From: Lineus longissimus
Taxonomy: Eukaryota; Nemertea; Pilidiophora; Heteronemertea; Lineidae
Direction of reading: 5' to 3'
NCBI RefSeq assembly: GCF_910592395.1
Contig: NC_088323.1
Coordinates: 1,180,001 to 1,244,000 of the forward strand
DNA: 64,000 nt
The position numbers and the translations under genes were made by a program. Below, piece after piece: positions 11,901 through 24,761 of the stretch. The first letter of the stretch is position 1. The number at the start of each line of letters is the position of its first letter. Below the pieces are notes generated by a model. The model was given only the letters and a program-made list of their open reading frames with translations, had not been told where the DNA came from and ran no database searches.

Positions 11901-14585
11901 GAAATCAGACAAAGAATACGTATGTAGATTTTTCAAACAGAAAACATCAGCATAAATTGTTGAGTATCTCAATTTTCAGATTCACTTATGTAGTTTTTTG
12001 ACAATATTTTCTCATCGGGTGAATTTGTGATAAGGGGGTACAGCCAAAGCAATTGCCAACTAAACATGTGTATCGAGTTGGTGAAGGTTCCTGGCCGACA
12101 GACTTTGTCCATGTTGAAGCAGACATCCACCTCGGATATCTTCAGTGATTGATCTAGTAAGGTCAGGCTGCACTATAAAACAAGTATCACGACACTACCG
12201 TTCGGAAATATGCAATAAAGTCGACAGATTGAAATCTTGCCCCGACAGCAGACAACCGTGATAGACATGTGACAGATCGCTGGCTTGGCGTTCACAGTTC
12301 AATAACATTCATGTCGACCGTGAGGGAATATTATCAGTGACCACGATGATCTTGGGTTCCACAGGTCTCAAGAGACTTTGGAGCAAATGAAAATTGCCTG
12401 GTGGTGCACGTTTGCAAATAGAAAGGGAGGATAGACGTATGCAAATACTTGCCGGAAGCTGTAACCGTCTAGACCAAATTGTTTTAGACTAGGGCTGACG
12501 TGAGCGCTACAGCTCCACTCGCCACAACCAGAAATAATACTAGTAGTTTGAGACTATCGGACGTGCACTTTAAGATAGTGCCGAAGGAAAAGAAAACCAG
12601 TAAGGCTTATCGTCACACTCAATCGACGCGCCTCTTGCGACCAGCAAAGACATGGTCCAGTCGGCAAGCTCGTGTCATCCGTAAGGATTAGCACATATCC
12701 ATCATGGTGTCCATACTGACAAAGCAGAGAGACGACCCAGCTGCGCGCACGATAGGTTTCCGCAGCAAATTTATCTTGCCATTAGGGGAACTGGGAAGAC
12801 ACGTATCGAAGACTTTTATATGGGTTATTATCGTCTCCTACACACTTGGCACGCCTGTAGATGATGAGACCAGCATAGGAATGGACCAGCCTAGCGAGTG
12901 ATGGGTTCGCAGCAGCTGATACCAGGATAGCCATCCGATCAAAGACGACATTAGCCAGTAAACTGGCTCGGTTTTGGCATTCTGTCATGGTTAATTCCCT
13001 GTGAGCCAGGAATCTGATACAGTACTATACTGGTTAAGACTGACATCACATGAAGATCCCATTCTGCGGAGACCAAATGGTCGTTTTGATGTTTCGCCTT
13101 GACGTGGAGGCTATTTATGAATGTCTTCTTCTATTAGGTTGAGTCTTGGTGATATCATTCGCCTGATGCACTGCTAATGTTATGGTGTATCAAAGAATAT
13201 TCTATCAGCTTAGCTAAATAGAAGATTAGTTTTATCTATCTGGCCTTACTTTGACCTACCAATCTCCTAATATAACACCATGAACCAACTGATTTCTGTC
13301 ACACAGACCTTCTAAGAGCCTAATACAAAGCACGGTGTTCTGAAAACGACTGTATGAAAGGTCACTGATGAAAAGGCTCTGCTTGTTCTTGGAACCTTAG
13401 GGAGGATTCGCATCAACTACGGTAGTCCATTAAGCTGACTGTATAGAGATCTAGCTTCATTTTCTAAAGGCACATCTACAGCAGAACGACTTTGCTTTTA
13501 TCATCTTGCATGCTTCTGTTCCTCTTGTCATTTATATTGAAATGACAATTGACCTTCAGCTCTGACATGTTTGATTTTCGATTTCCCATGTACCGTAGGT
13601 CGAGAAATTCTCAAACCTGCTGCACCTTTTACAGCAACAAAGCCCCAAGGCAAACATCTGTTCCCGGGCAGAGGGCTTGGAGTCCTGATTTAATCGGAGG
13701 TGATAGTATAGACAGACTCCCAAGTGGTAGAACCAGGTTCATCACACTCGGATCTGCTCCGTTGGGCTCCCCACCCCCATCCCCACCCACCTGTTGACAG
13801 GTAATCACGTCTCCTGATTAAGGAACTTTCCAGCAACCAAGACTCAGCCTTAATACGTTTCATATCCAGTGATTCATCACAGTCAATGCTGTAACTCATT
13901 TGAATATTGTCATTCTGAGAGACAATGGAAGAGACAAATCGTTTGGCTCCAAATTTCCCTTTATTTTCTGCAAACATCCTCCATGATGTCATTTCTTTAT
14001 CAATTGCTGAGAGTTAATGAAAACTGGGGAGGGGTTAAGCATGTCCAGAATCCTGTGAGCTAATCTAATATTTGGTGAGGGAGGTGGTTAAAAGGATGTA
14101 CGAAGCACGTAACGAGGTGAGTTGCGTCATCAAGGCACATGTTAATCAATTTATGCGACACTCGTAAATCATCTCTTCGGCTCATCGTCACACACGTTTT
14201 TACTGATGTCAAAACTGACGTATGCAAGTCTGTAAGGGCAAAAGAAACATAATAAGTATACAATAACCATAATTGAATAACAATATCATCACTGCATTTT
14301 GTCTTCGAACATTAGCTGCCTTAACAACAACCATTAGCAACAGGTTGTACTCTTTGTAACTCAACTCCACGCCCATATATGGTCTCAGCGTCGTCACCTA
14401 AGACGCTATTAAGAATTTGAAACCAAGCAGATTTTTCTTGTGTCATAATCTCTTTAGGTTTATAACGCACGTCGCTAATGCTTCATTTGAAGGAAACTGA
14501 GGGTGGGATGAGGAAAATTATGAAACGTAATACCCACTGTTTCTTTTATTAGCATGTCTAATAGCCCGGTAAGAAATCTGCGGGG
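5769..14585. other. Non-coding stretch with no recognisable gene
   Basis: About 8.8 kb of AT-rich sequence. The visible structure is a short tandem duplication at 6960-7025, one TAGGCCTA palindrome at 8351, and scattered open frames below about 110 codons with no family signature. A frame at 13549-13797 has an acceptor-like CACCTTTTACAG and a Pro/Ser-rich end, but it reaches a stop just before a donor-like CAG|GTAATC. I did not call it. Confidence 0.5.
6960..7025. repeat. Tandem duplication, 32/34 bp
   Basis: The segment CAGTACTCAAATATAC followed by AAAGTGACCAGGAGG appears twice head to tail. The second copy has two extra bases (TA) before AAAGTG. This is a recent local duplication. Confidence 0.85.
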
Positions 14586-14677
14586 GATTTTTCTCAATTC
14601 TCACCTTTTTTCCCTCGACAATCATGAATTGCAGATTTTTCTCAATTCTCTTTTTTTTCTCGTTGACAAGCATGAAT
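14586..14677. repeat. Tandem duplication, 48-bp period
   Basis: GATTTTTCTCAATTCTC begins at 14586 and again at 14634. Both copies continue through a T/C-rich stretch and end in a CATGAAT word. The copies differ by several substitutions, so this is an older event than the 6960 duplication. Confidence 0.8.
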
Positions 14678-14917
14678 GGCGCATCGCGACACCATGACTA
14701 GTGAAGATTCTTTCTTACTATAATGGCGGTTGAATCCTTTCAACAACTCCACTAGGAATACACCACATGCTGTGGTCTCAAACCAAAGTGGTCACATTGA
14801 CTTAGCTAGACAGAAACGGCGGAAGCTCTAGCCCACTAAGCATCTCACTATGCCTCTGCTCAGGTGTAGCCACCTTTTCATCTACCTTTTCATCTACCTT
14901 ACCTTCACTCTCAATAG

Positions 14918-15107
14918 TATATACCACTCATATCCTTCTAGCTTATGGTACTATCCACATCCCCAAGGATATCATAAAGCTATTGATAGCACCAGCTCGC
15001 CAATGCGATCCGTCCCCGATTCTCCTTCTTATCCCACTGGAGATCCTTCCTTTCATCATCCCGCCCAGCAATTACTTCTGCCAGCTCGTTTCTCCGGCGA
15101 GAGATAA
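14918..15107 (+). CDS. Possible terminal exon, Pro/Tyr-rich
   Basis: A long pyrimidine tract (CTACC and TTTTCATC repeats, then ACTCTCAATAG) precedes 14918. The frame stays open for 62 codons to a TAA at 15105-15107. The peptide is rich in Pro, Ser, Tyr and His, for example SYPSSLWYYPHPQGYHKAID and SYPTGDPSFHHPAQQ. Such composition is common in cytoplasmic tails or low-complexity linkers, and no domain is recognised. A second frame is also open across the same bases, which weakens the case. No partner exon could be linked with confidence. Confidence 0.13.
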
Positions 15108-18099
15108 ATAATTAGGCATGCAAAAACATGAGAAGGGACCTAATTAAACTTGCTTTTCCACCCACTTGACCATCAGACGCTTGCGTTAATGAAAGGAAGT
15201 GACTGGCCTTTCTTGGCGGGGAGAGGTTTTCTTGGCGACAGGTAGCTAAACCTCATGGCTGTGACACGATTTTGTGAGTTAACCTTTTCACTGCCAGAAC
15301 ACTTATTTCGTCTACTGTCAGAGTCAGACCAAAAGGAATTAACGCAGAAAAAAGTGTTGAAAAACTTAAAGGAAGTGGTTTGCACTTCTTGGCGGAAAGT
15401 GATATGGTGGCAGGTGGCTGGCCATGACTGTATAGGATATGTGTCAATACTCTGTAAGAGCTGTCGGTCTTCTTTCGACACGACTGTGACTCAACGTATT
15501 TACCGGCGTTACTACGCTTGTTTCTTCTGTGTAGTAGTCAAGTCAGTTGACTCTGACAGTGCCATGGATATCAACAGTATGAAAATTTGCCGAGCTCTCT
15601 AAAATCCACAAAGGGAATCACATGACAGTGATCGTAATTGGCGGCAAACGACAGCAAAGAGCAGAACGATATGGCAGCCAATGAGACTAACCAGGCATTG
15701 AGTAATTACGCCCCCAAAGAACCTTTGGAAAATACGCAAGCGTGTAATGTTGCAACTGATCATAGTATTTTTATCATTCAATTTTTATGCACGCTCACAA
15801 AATTTTCATAGTGAGTACTGGTGCGATTCGTTTCGTTTTTCTATTACAGTTTAGTGCCGTAGGTGGTTAGCAACATCTTTGATCGTCTTCAACATCATGA
15901 TTGTTTGTTCTGATATCTTATTTTATTAAAAATGCGATGTGTCGTAAAAACGAAAGATTTAGAACCAATTACGAGAAAATTAGTAACTGGTAGAGAATGC
16001 TACGCTGCAGGCTGAACCGAAAAAGATAGACTTTCTAAATCTGAGTTGGGATGCGCACAGGCAATGGTACAAAAAGTGTGCTCCAATATTGTTTTGGGCA
16101 AACACGTAATTTTCTCTCTGTGTTTTAATCATTCAGATGGCCATCTTTAGCAAATAAAACTTTCGACAAACGTCATCCACATCTTTGATATCTTTATAAT
16201 GGCTCATAAACTTGCGATCCAGACGGTCTCTTTCCGATCAAGGCTTCTAAATGTCAATACTGGGACTGTGAATGATCTAAGAGCATGCAGCTCGCGGGAA
16301 AATATGACTGAGAAACGACTTCTTCTGTAAAATGCACTCTTGCTCACTGAAAGTGAATTTAAAAGTAGCCTTTATGCTAGATATTCAGGCAATATCTTTT
16401 AGTGTTTGATCTGGATGTTTGAAAGCATTTCCTGCATTGGGCTGACCTTTAAAATCCTAACAGACGGACGCAGGAGGTAACGATTATGGGGGCGTGTAGA
16501 ATTGTAGTCATCAAGGGTGACTGGAAGTTAGGTATTTGAGATCGCAATTGGGGATCTCAAGCGTTGCATCTGCAACACCAATGATTGTTGGCCAATCGGG
16601 ACAATAAGTAATAGTGGAACACCACAGATCCTTTAATTGTGAAATCAACTTGGACTAACTCTACTGTGACCAGAAAAAACTACGACAGACAGCGGCAGAG
16701 GGAGATTTCGGATGAGACCTCGTTTGCCATGTACTTTAACGATACAGCTGAAATGGAAACGCAAGCAAGACCTTCAAGCAAGTGTGCAATTTTACATCAC
16801 CGACAAGCACATTTGAACAAATCGGTGTCGATAATCTTACCTTGAATATATCATAGTGAGGATTCGGGTGTGATATATTAGGTATCTTTAGCATGGTCAT
16901 CTTAAATCCTTTTTGTGATTTTGTCAGCAGACAAATACACTACTCTCTGATGAATTGAAATGCAATTTCAAAAACGTCTATCAACACAAAATAACAGCGG
17001 TAAGACTACTTGAAAGAGTGACAGCACAAGTCACATATAGCAAAGAATCAGGGCGCGGTACCTCCGTGTTTTTTCTATTACACGTAAAACAGGTGTATTG
17101 ATATTTTGACTCGATAAACAAAATGACGAAAATAGCCGGTCGATACCGTATATGAGTCAAACTATAGGTTATGGATTTCTCTCTTCGATTTTCTACATGG
17201 AGAATATAATTTTTCACTTTGCGTTGGATCGGAACGTCAAAGAAAATGTGAAGGTATTACCGTTATCAACCTCATTTAATTGCCGCAAAATATCATGTGT
17301 TTTCAATGTCAATATAATGACAGTCAAGTTTTCATAAATAGCTATCGTCGCAAGATCATGTACAATGCACTATACGAAGAGTAGATCTATTCAAATGTTT
17401 TAGATCCCAACACTTCACTTGCTTCAGAAGGCAATACTTGTATATGGGGCGTCACAATATCATCTGATAGAATATGATACATGTAATGCGAATTCAGAAG
17501 GATTTAGAGGGCTAAGGAAAGTGATACAGTAGATAACTTATATGATTAGTGCATTGATTATGAGACAGGAATAAAATGACTCAGCAAGTTCATCAACAAG
17601 GTTCCAAAGCTAGAGAGTAGTAGATAAACCATCAACAATTGCTGGCTCTTCAACCAAAGAATTAGTCTCGCTACTGCGCTTTGAACAGAGTAATCAGTAA
17701 ATTCTATTTACGTAGCGGACATATCTGACTTGTACTAATTACACAAATTCCTAAGGGGCTAAATCTGTGGTAGAACTTTAACACAGCATCTCATGGCAAT
17801 GCCGAAGCCAAGTCACGTCCACAGGAAATAAGACAAGTGTCGTTTTTCTATGTTCATCCTTTTACAGAAGTACATTGATTATTACTTTTATGGTCCATCC
17901 TAGGCAAGATGATTGATGGTGTTAAATATGCGAAAGGCTCATTGATCCAGACTGACACCCCGAAGAGACGGATGTACTTTTTTGGGAGTAATAGGACTGG
18001 GTCGGAATATTGTTATATATGATTTTGACGATTGCTTTGCATGCTGTCAGTGAGTGTTAATGTATGCAACAACAGTACAATCAGAAGCGGATGGGCCAG
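15108..18099. other. Non-coding stretch with no recognisable gene
   Basis: Nothing beyond short frames. A frame at 15255-15602 contains a charged amphipathic segment (LPEHLFRLLSESDQKEL) but no recognisable domain. One TACATGTA palindrome lies at 17478. Confidence 0.45.
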
Positions 18100-18300
18100 T
18101 TTGAATCACAATTCACTCACAGAGAAGCAGAGAATACACACCTATACTTTGTGTCACCTTTATCACGGACACCCTGTCATTATTACAGGATAATTTGAAT
18201 TACAATTCACTCAGAAAGAATATACACCTACACTTTGTGTCACCTTCATCACGGACACCCTGTCATTATCACCAACTAGACCCCCCCCCCCCCCCCCCCC
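18100..18300. repeat. Imperfect direct duplication ending in poly-C
   Basis: Two copies of a segment of roughly 80-90 bp share TTTGAATYACAATTCACTCA, ACTTTGTGTCACCTT and ATCACGGACACCCTGTCATT. They start at about 18100 and 18194. The second copy is shorter because of a small deletion. Twenty C follow at 18281-18300. The homopolymer may be a real unstable tract or a low-accuracy base-call region. Confidence 0.85.
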
Positions 18301-21300
18301 AATATGGAACTCTTTTTGCGATGCCTAATTAGGCATGATGTTTTTGTTCCACTATTCAGTTCATTCCCTCCTATGTTGCACGCAGGTGGCGCGGTGTTTG
18401 GATGTACTTTTGGGAAGGAGCAAAGCCTAAAGGGGACCCGAAGCTATTGGAGAATGACATTATCCGAAGACTTATTTGATAATTTATGTTCTGATATAAA
18501 TGACTGTCCGCCCACGCTCAGCAACGCCTAACATATTCATTTAGCTTTCAGCCATGATTCGAGTCCCATTTACAGATTATCAGCTTCGGTAAAAGGCAAT
18601 TCTTGGATGGAAAATAGCACACGACGAGCAAACCCCGATATGGAATGGTAAGGTGTCTCGGAGTCGGGGTGAGGGGGGAAGCTTTACAAACAAGTTTTAA
18701 CACGCTGAATCAGAACCTTAGAATTCTCTTTTATCCCTCATCCCCTCATAGCAGGCATTTGAATCGCCTTTACAACACGCTCACACAAGGTATTTTAAAA
18801 GGATCGATAGGCCTGCTCTAGAAGAAAGATTATCACTTGGCTTAAGACAAACCACTCCTGCTCTATCATACGAAATCGTCACGATCCGGAACAATAATCA
18901 GTTTCATTATCGCTAAAAAAATCAAAGTACAAGTAGTACTCTAAAGCATTTGACTATCATAAGAATATCAGCAACTGCAGATGGATTCAGCCTCTCATAC
19001 GCTATACATTAAAAGTTAAATACCCGACTTTGCTCAAACATGTTGAAAGGGAATACGATATGCTGTGATTACTACTCGTTTCCTATGCACTTTCCATTAC
19101 AGACTCAAATTATCAAAGGATACAGTTATCTTAATGAGTGTAACTGTATGCCTGTCAAAAGCTTCTGCAATAATGAAAACATGAGCTCCTCATGATGGAA
19201 ATGGCAGAATCCTTTGCAAAGTAAGAGATAGGATAATCAATTATAAATGGTTTATGACAACTGTCTGGCCCACTGCGATTCGCTTATGTTGGACCTTTGA
19301 AGATACTTCATTGGCTTAGGTCCACCACGACATGGTTGCCGCATGTGCCTGACGACTGGCAAATGCTGAGAACTTCTTGTTGGGCAGACAACTGCCTTAT
19401 AACAATTACAGCACATGCGACTACATTAGAGCTGGTATGCAAGTGAAGTCCGATTCGATTTGCATTACAGTATGATGAAGTATGATTAATTTCTTGCAAT
19501 TTACCAAATATTTCATTGCGTGGCAAGAGTTTGGTAATAGGAAACTTTGACATTCAATTTGGGTCCATCTTTAATCAATAAATCGTAGCAAAGAGCGCAA
19601 GAAGACTGTGCTGACTTGATTCTGCCTGACAACGTACAGTCGTCAAGTATACTTTAGGAACAGACCCGCAAGTTGTTAGTATATATGTTCAGTGCAATAG
19701 TTCGTTTCCATGCTATACATGTAGATATAACCTAACGTCTCCGCAACTTCAATTGTTGTAAACGCCTCAAATTAGAAACAGTAGGCGGCGCAGACGCGTA
19801 AGCAAAATGTAGATAATCAATTAACACAATGAAACAGTAGTTGAACCCTTTTGGCTATTTTCCAACCAAGTAAATATGCTAGTATTAATATCAAGACTTT
19901 ATTTTAATTACCGTTTGTTACGGCTATTCTCGAATTGCACCAGCTATTTCGAAATAAAAGCGCTCAGGGGCTGAGCTGTATTGAAATAGCTGATCGATTG
20001 AATGTCAATATGATCAGTTTGACCAGGGCACCTGGACTTTCTTCATCTAGCAGTCAAGCGAGACACCAAGCCTTCTTCCATCGTTTTGGGTTAAATTATG
20101 TGATGTACCATTTGTCATGTCGTTTTTTGTACGGTGTTTGACATTGGCGAAAATGACAACGGCATACCCATTATTTGAGGGATACATTAAGTTGGCAAGG
20201 TCTCCCTTTAACCTTTCATTGCTTGTGCACAGCCTGAAGCAATGGCTTTGTCATGTTCACGTTGGTACCTTTTGTGCCTAATATTTTGCACCAGAGTTGT
20301 GTACATCATTTACTAATTACTTGATACCAGTCTTAAAACACGAGAAACATCCCATAAACCTTCCATTTTATCATATTTGGTGCGAATTATATCATACCCA
20401 CAATGTGGGAAGTACATGTAGATAGGCCCAACCGACCTTTAAAGCTACGCTAATGGCGTCTTCGTTATATTATCAAGCCGTTATCTTCTGAAAAACCCGA
20501 AGACTTCGGAAACTGTCAAATCGTTCCAAGATGACGACGAAGATGACGTCAAACGCACAATGATTGTGCCCGGACTTCCATAATGGTCTACCATCCGTAA
20601 GTCCACCTAATATGTCTGAGGCAGGGAGCAATTATTTGTTTTTGCAGAAGCCTCCCGTGCCCATTAGGCTTTTGAACCTCTACCATGCTGACTTCTTCTT
20701 CTCCGTACATTCACCTGCTCAAACCCTATTCTCTTCCGAATAATTATGCCATGGCACCCAGTCCCAAATTGTCTGTCGCCAGAGTCAAATATCATATGTT
20801 TTGCAGAAACCGACGAGGCAGGTGAGCGCCAGGTACAGTTGTTTTTGCGATGGTGACATTTGCTATTTGCCGTTAGGGAAACACCTTTCCTGGGGTGTCA
20901 CCTGAGACCAGCCTCTTTTCGGAGTGGAGCCGTTTCTTTTACATATGAATCTGACGCAATAATAGCATAAACTGGATCCTGCGGCTGCGTCAGCAAAAAG
21001 ATAACCAGCAGAGGTAATCAGTTCTTCATGTCAGTTTTTAGGCACTGGCGTTGCCGATGGCACTGCGACTGTCTCGCTCTGCGGACGTCTCCGAGTCGAG
21101 CCTGTTTGAGACCCGCTCGTTTTTGTGTTACAAGTTCGCACTGCTGTCTATATTTTCTAAGCAATATTGCGTTTTCATTATCTGAACAAAAGAAACCCCG
21201 GTCGTTCTTGATTATGATTCAGAAGACAACCCCAGGCCGCTCAGCTATCGGATAGCTCATCTTAAAGACAAATATATTGGTTGTTCCAATACAGCCCCGA

Positions 21301-24300
21301 GTCGGGATGGAATAATAATCATGATTCGAGCTTTACTGGGAAGATATTCGCCCCGGGAGCTTGTAAACGATAAAGCAGGTTGCTGTGTGATGTCCATGAC
21401 CATTTGAAGATACAGACGGATGTGAGGCTCAATGGACTGCGATGGAGCGATTATCAGTAATGCGGTGGTTAGACCGGCCGTTGCCTTATTTCGAGTGGTT
21501 AGAAACTACGAGTAAAGGATCACATGATTTTAAAACGCAAGTGAGGTCGAAGACCGCAGCAGAACCAGTAGCAACACTTAATAGTATGAAACATTAATAT
21601 ATCATAGAATAGCTTTGAGAGACTCAATTATGGCCAGACAATTAGATCAATGGTTTCCAATCGGCTTATTATTGGAAGACTCTAAAAGTGCAAGAGGCGA
21701 CAGATTGAAGTGATGGAGACAACCCTTGGTGTTTATCGATTACTGTCCACTACGCGAAGTGCATTTGGACCAAACATTCGATTTCTCGATTAGATACCCT
21801 CTTCAAAGGACTCGGAAAAGGTTCTCAATTGTTATTGTCCTCAATCACGGTAAGGGTCAGTGGATTTTTCGAGAGGCATCAACAACTTAATATGAACAAA
21901 CAGAAGAAAAGTAGGACAAGTATTTACTTGGCCATTAACGATTCCTCTAACTGACCTCCGAGGCTGAGGAACTCCTACTGCTTGCGCTGCTGAATGATTC
22001 TACACTGAGTTTGTTTTGAATATTCTGAAGGTCAGCTTGTTTTCCAACCTAGTCACTTTCATATTTTCTTCTCGTCGCCAATCCTACTGGTTTCAGGCGA
22101 GATTTTCTGAAAGACTATCCAGTGACAGAGTGGGACTAATTAACGCAAATGACTAACGAGACATACTCTTCAGTGTATCCGCTACTGTGAGCAGAATCAA
22201 TAACCTTTGAAGATAGTACTCTTGTGTACTCCCACTACTAATCTCCTGAAGACGATAATTAGATATTGCATGTCTAACTTGATCATTAGACTCACTGTAG
22301 CGGTACTACCATATCTCTTTAAGAAAGTTGTGTTTCGAAAGTTATTCGTTATGAATAGAAAACTAGGTGTGAAACAAGCGTTTTGTGTGACACAGTAAGT
22401 CTGAATGTATCGAAGTCATGAGAAATAAGTGTGATATGAAATGATGATTTCTTATCGTCAGTTATCGAATTCCGAAGTGCTTGACAGATATGCCCGACGT
22501 TTCATCAACATCCCTTTGTGAACGGGGAGCATGGGTGTCAACTCAGGGACGACCTGATGGAATCACCTATACCGTTGTTACCAACCCAAGCATAAACCAA
22601 TCTAAATCTCCACACTAGGCTAATACACCTATCAGTCTGCTGATCACACGATTATCATTCAATTAAACCACTTGTCCCAACCTTGTCACATGAAGGATTC
22701 ATCGCCTTTGGCAGCCTCTATCGCGGCGTTGATTACACGCGGGGTAATTACTTTACGGGGATTCAATCTCAATCGGTTCACATCATGGCACAATTAAAGG
22801 TGTAATCGAATTCGCCAGACTTGGTGTAATTTCAGCCTTCGTGAGATGTTCCCCCTGAGGTCAATAGACTGTCGTGCCATCCATGAGGCAAGGGTCGTGA
22901 TTTTCCGTACTGACATTAATTTCGCCACTGATGACGGTACTCACGGCGTTGAATTACCGGTAACTGCTTTGTAAAAATGTTATGAAGTTGAGATGTGGCT
23001 TTTGATGTAAATGAAATCGGAAATTCAATTGAGGTTATATAGTGTGTTTGTAATAATGTCCACCCCTCATGAACAGCCAGCCTGATTTGGCTTAAAGGAC
23101 ACGTTTTACTTCCAAACTCCGATCTCTAATGTCAGGCGCTCGGTGAAAAGGCAGATTTTCCCTATCGTAGGCCTATGTATCAGTTTAACTAGCTGGCGGC
23201 GAACCAGCCGGCCACATTAGGACAAACTATCAAAATCTTCTACTTTCTTCATCAAAGGGGTCATGCGGTTGTGAGGCATCTTTTTATTACTTTTCGTCGC
23301 GTTGCTATGTCTCTCACTCATTGAGGAAAACAGGAGGTTGAAATCCTTCTGATTATAAGAATTTCATGTAAAAAAGAATGAAGAGAAAGAAATTTTGTGA
23401 GGCATACAATGCTAATAGAGTCTGTCACATGTAGGTTTGAAGATATGTGGCATTTGAATAACATGATAGCCTTCGGGTATTTTTTAACTGTAGGGTATTC
23501 GGTGTTGTCGATCAGTAACAGCCTCAAGCTACTTTCAGCCCAGCCCACCGTGCCACTAACAGCAGTATCGTGATAAACAGCGGTTATACAAAATAAACAT
23601 TGGTTTTTGTAAGCCATCTTTTCAGTGTGCTATCATTTTAAAAAACTAAAAATAGTATTTAATATTGACATAAGAAAACATATCGGTTTTCCCACTATTT
23701 TAACGAAAGGTCACAAACAACACATTATTTGCGTAGTTAACGATATTGTCAATGGAGTTTCAAAAAGTTGGCATTCTTTTCGCAGGTTAGTGACGTTTCT
23801 GATGATACATTTCCTGTACATATCTTAAATACATGTATATGCGTATACACTACATACACTTTACTTATGTTATACGGCATGAACGGATACTTGGATTCTT
23901 CGACTTCGGTAAAACTGTTATTCTGTAAATTAGCAAAGGAGAGAAATGTGACTCCTGCTGTTATCTATTTATACTCATGATTTCTGCAAAAAACGCAAGA
24001 AAAGGGCAAGGTCACCCCCTCCCCATTTACTTTACCCCCATGCAAACCATGCACACCACTTGGACATGCATGGCTACACTTACAAAAGACAAGTCTCTCA
24101 AAGCGTGCCTTGCAGTTATCTTAAGCAATCTGAGTACGACATCAGTCAACCGAGGAAAAACATCTCGACTTGTTTCTTGAGAAAGATAATTGTTATTCCC
24201 GTAGCTACAAGGTTTCATTAGATCGAATCATCATTTCATAAATCTTTAAAACATCATTACATTGCCAGGCTGATCCTGCGTAAAGATGTGCCGCGTGTTG

Positions 24301-24544
24301 AGTTCATGACCACGAATGCTTGCAGCGCTCCAGATGATAGCGCTTTATGAAATAGTAATTTGCTGAGGTTAAAAAATGTGGTTCAAGATGCATTGCTCAA
24401 CAGAATGCTATTCATGAGCAATCTAATATCTGACCTAATTCCCACTTTTCGCACTTAATACCTAACACAATCTAAGATCGTTTTTGCTTCGATACGTGAG
24501 ATGATTTGTGGTAATCACATTTGTTTCATAGAACTGGTAAAGGA
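18301..24544. other. Non-coding stretch with no recognisable gene
   Basis: About 6.2 kb without a supportable gene. TACATGTA occurs at 19716, 20413 and 23830, and TAGGCCTA at 23168. Open frames are all under 100 codons and show no motif I recognise. Confidence 0.5.
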
Positions 24545-24761
24545 CTGGGAAAGGACATCACATGATCTTTTTTTTTCAACATGAAACATTTTTCAGGAAA
24601 TATCTCGATCGATTGCCTTTTTATCTTGAGCGATCGAGATATTATGTCGGGTGATCAAGTTATTTATATCGAGCGATCGAGATAATAAGTCCATCGATCG
24701 AGATATTTCCTGAAAAAAAATTTTCATGTTGAAAAAAAAATCATGTGATGTCCTTTCCCAG
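24545..24761. mobile_element. MITE-like element with 69-bp terminal inverted repeats
   Basis: The left arm (24545-24613) begins CTGGGAAAGGACATCACATG and runs through a poly-T, CAACATGAAA, TTTTCAGGAAATATC and TCGATCGAT. The right arm (24693-24761) is its reverse complement apart from small differences in the A/T runs. The 79-bp centre contains two direct copies of GAGCGATCGAGATA, so the interior can also fold. There is no coding capacity. Size and structure fit a miniature inverted-repeat transposable element. A clear target-site duplication is not visible next to the arms, so the exact ends and superfamily remain open. Confidence 0.75.
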
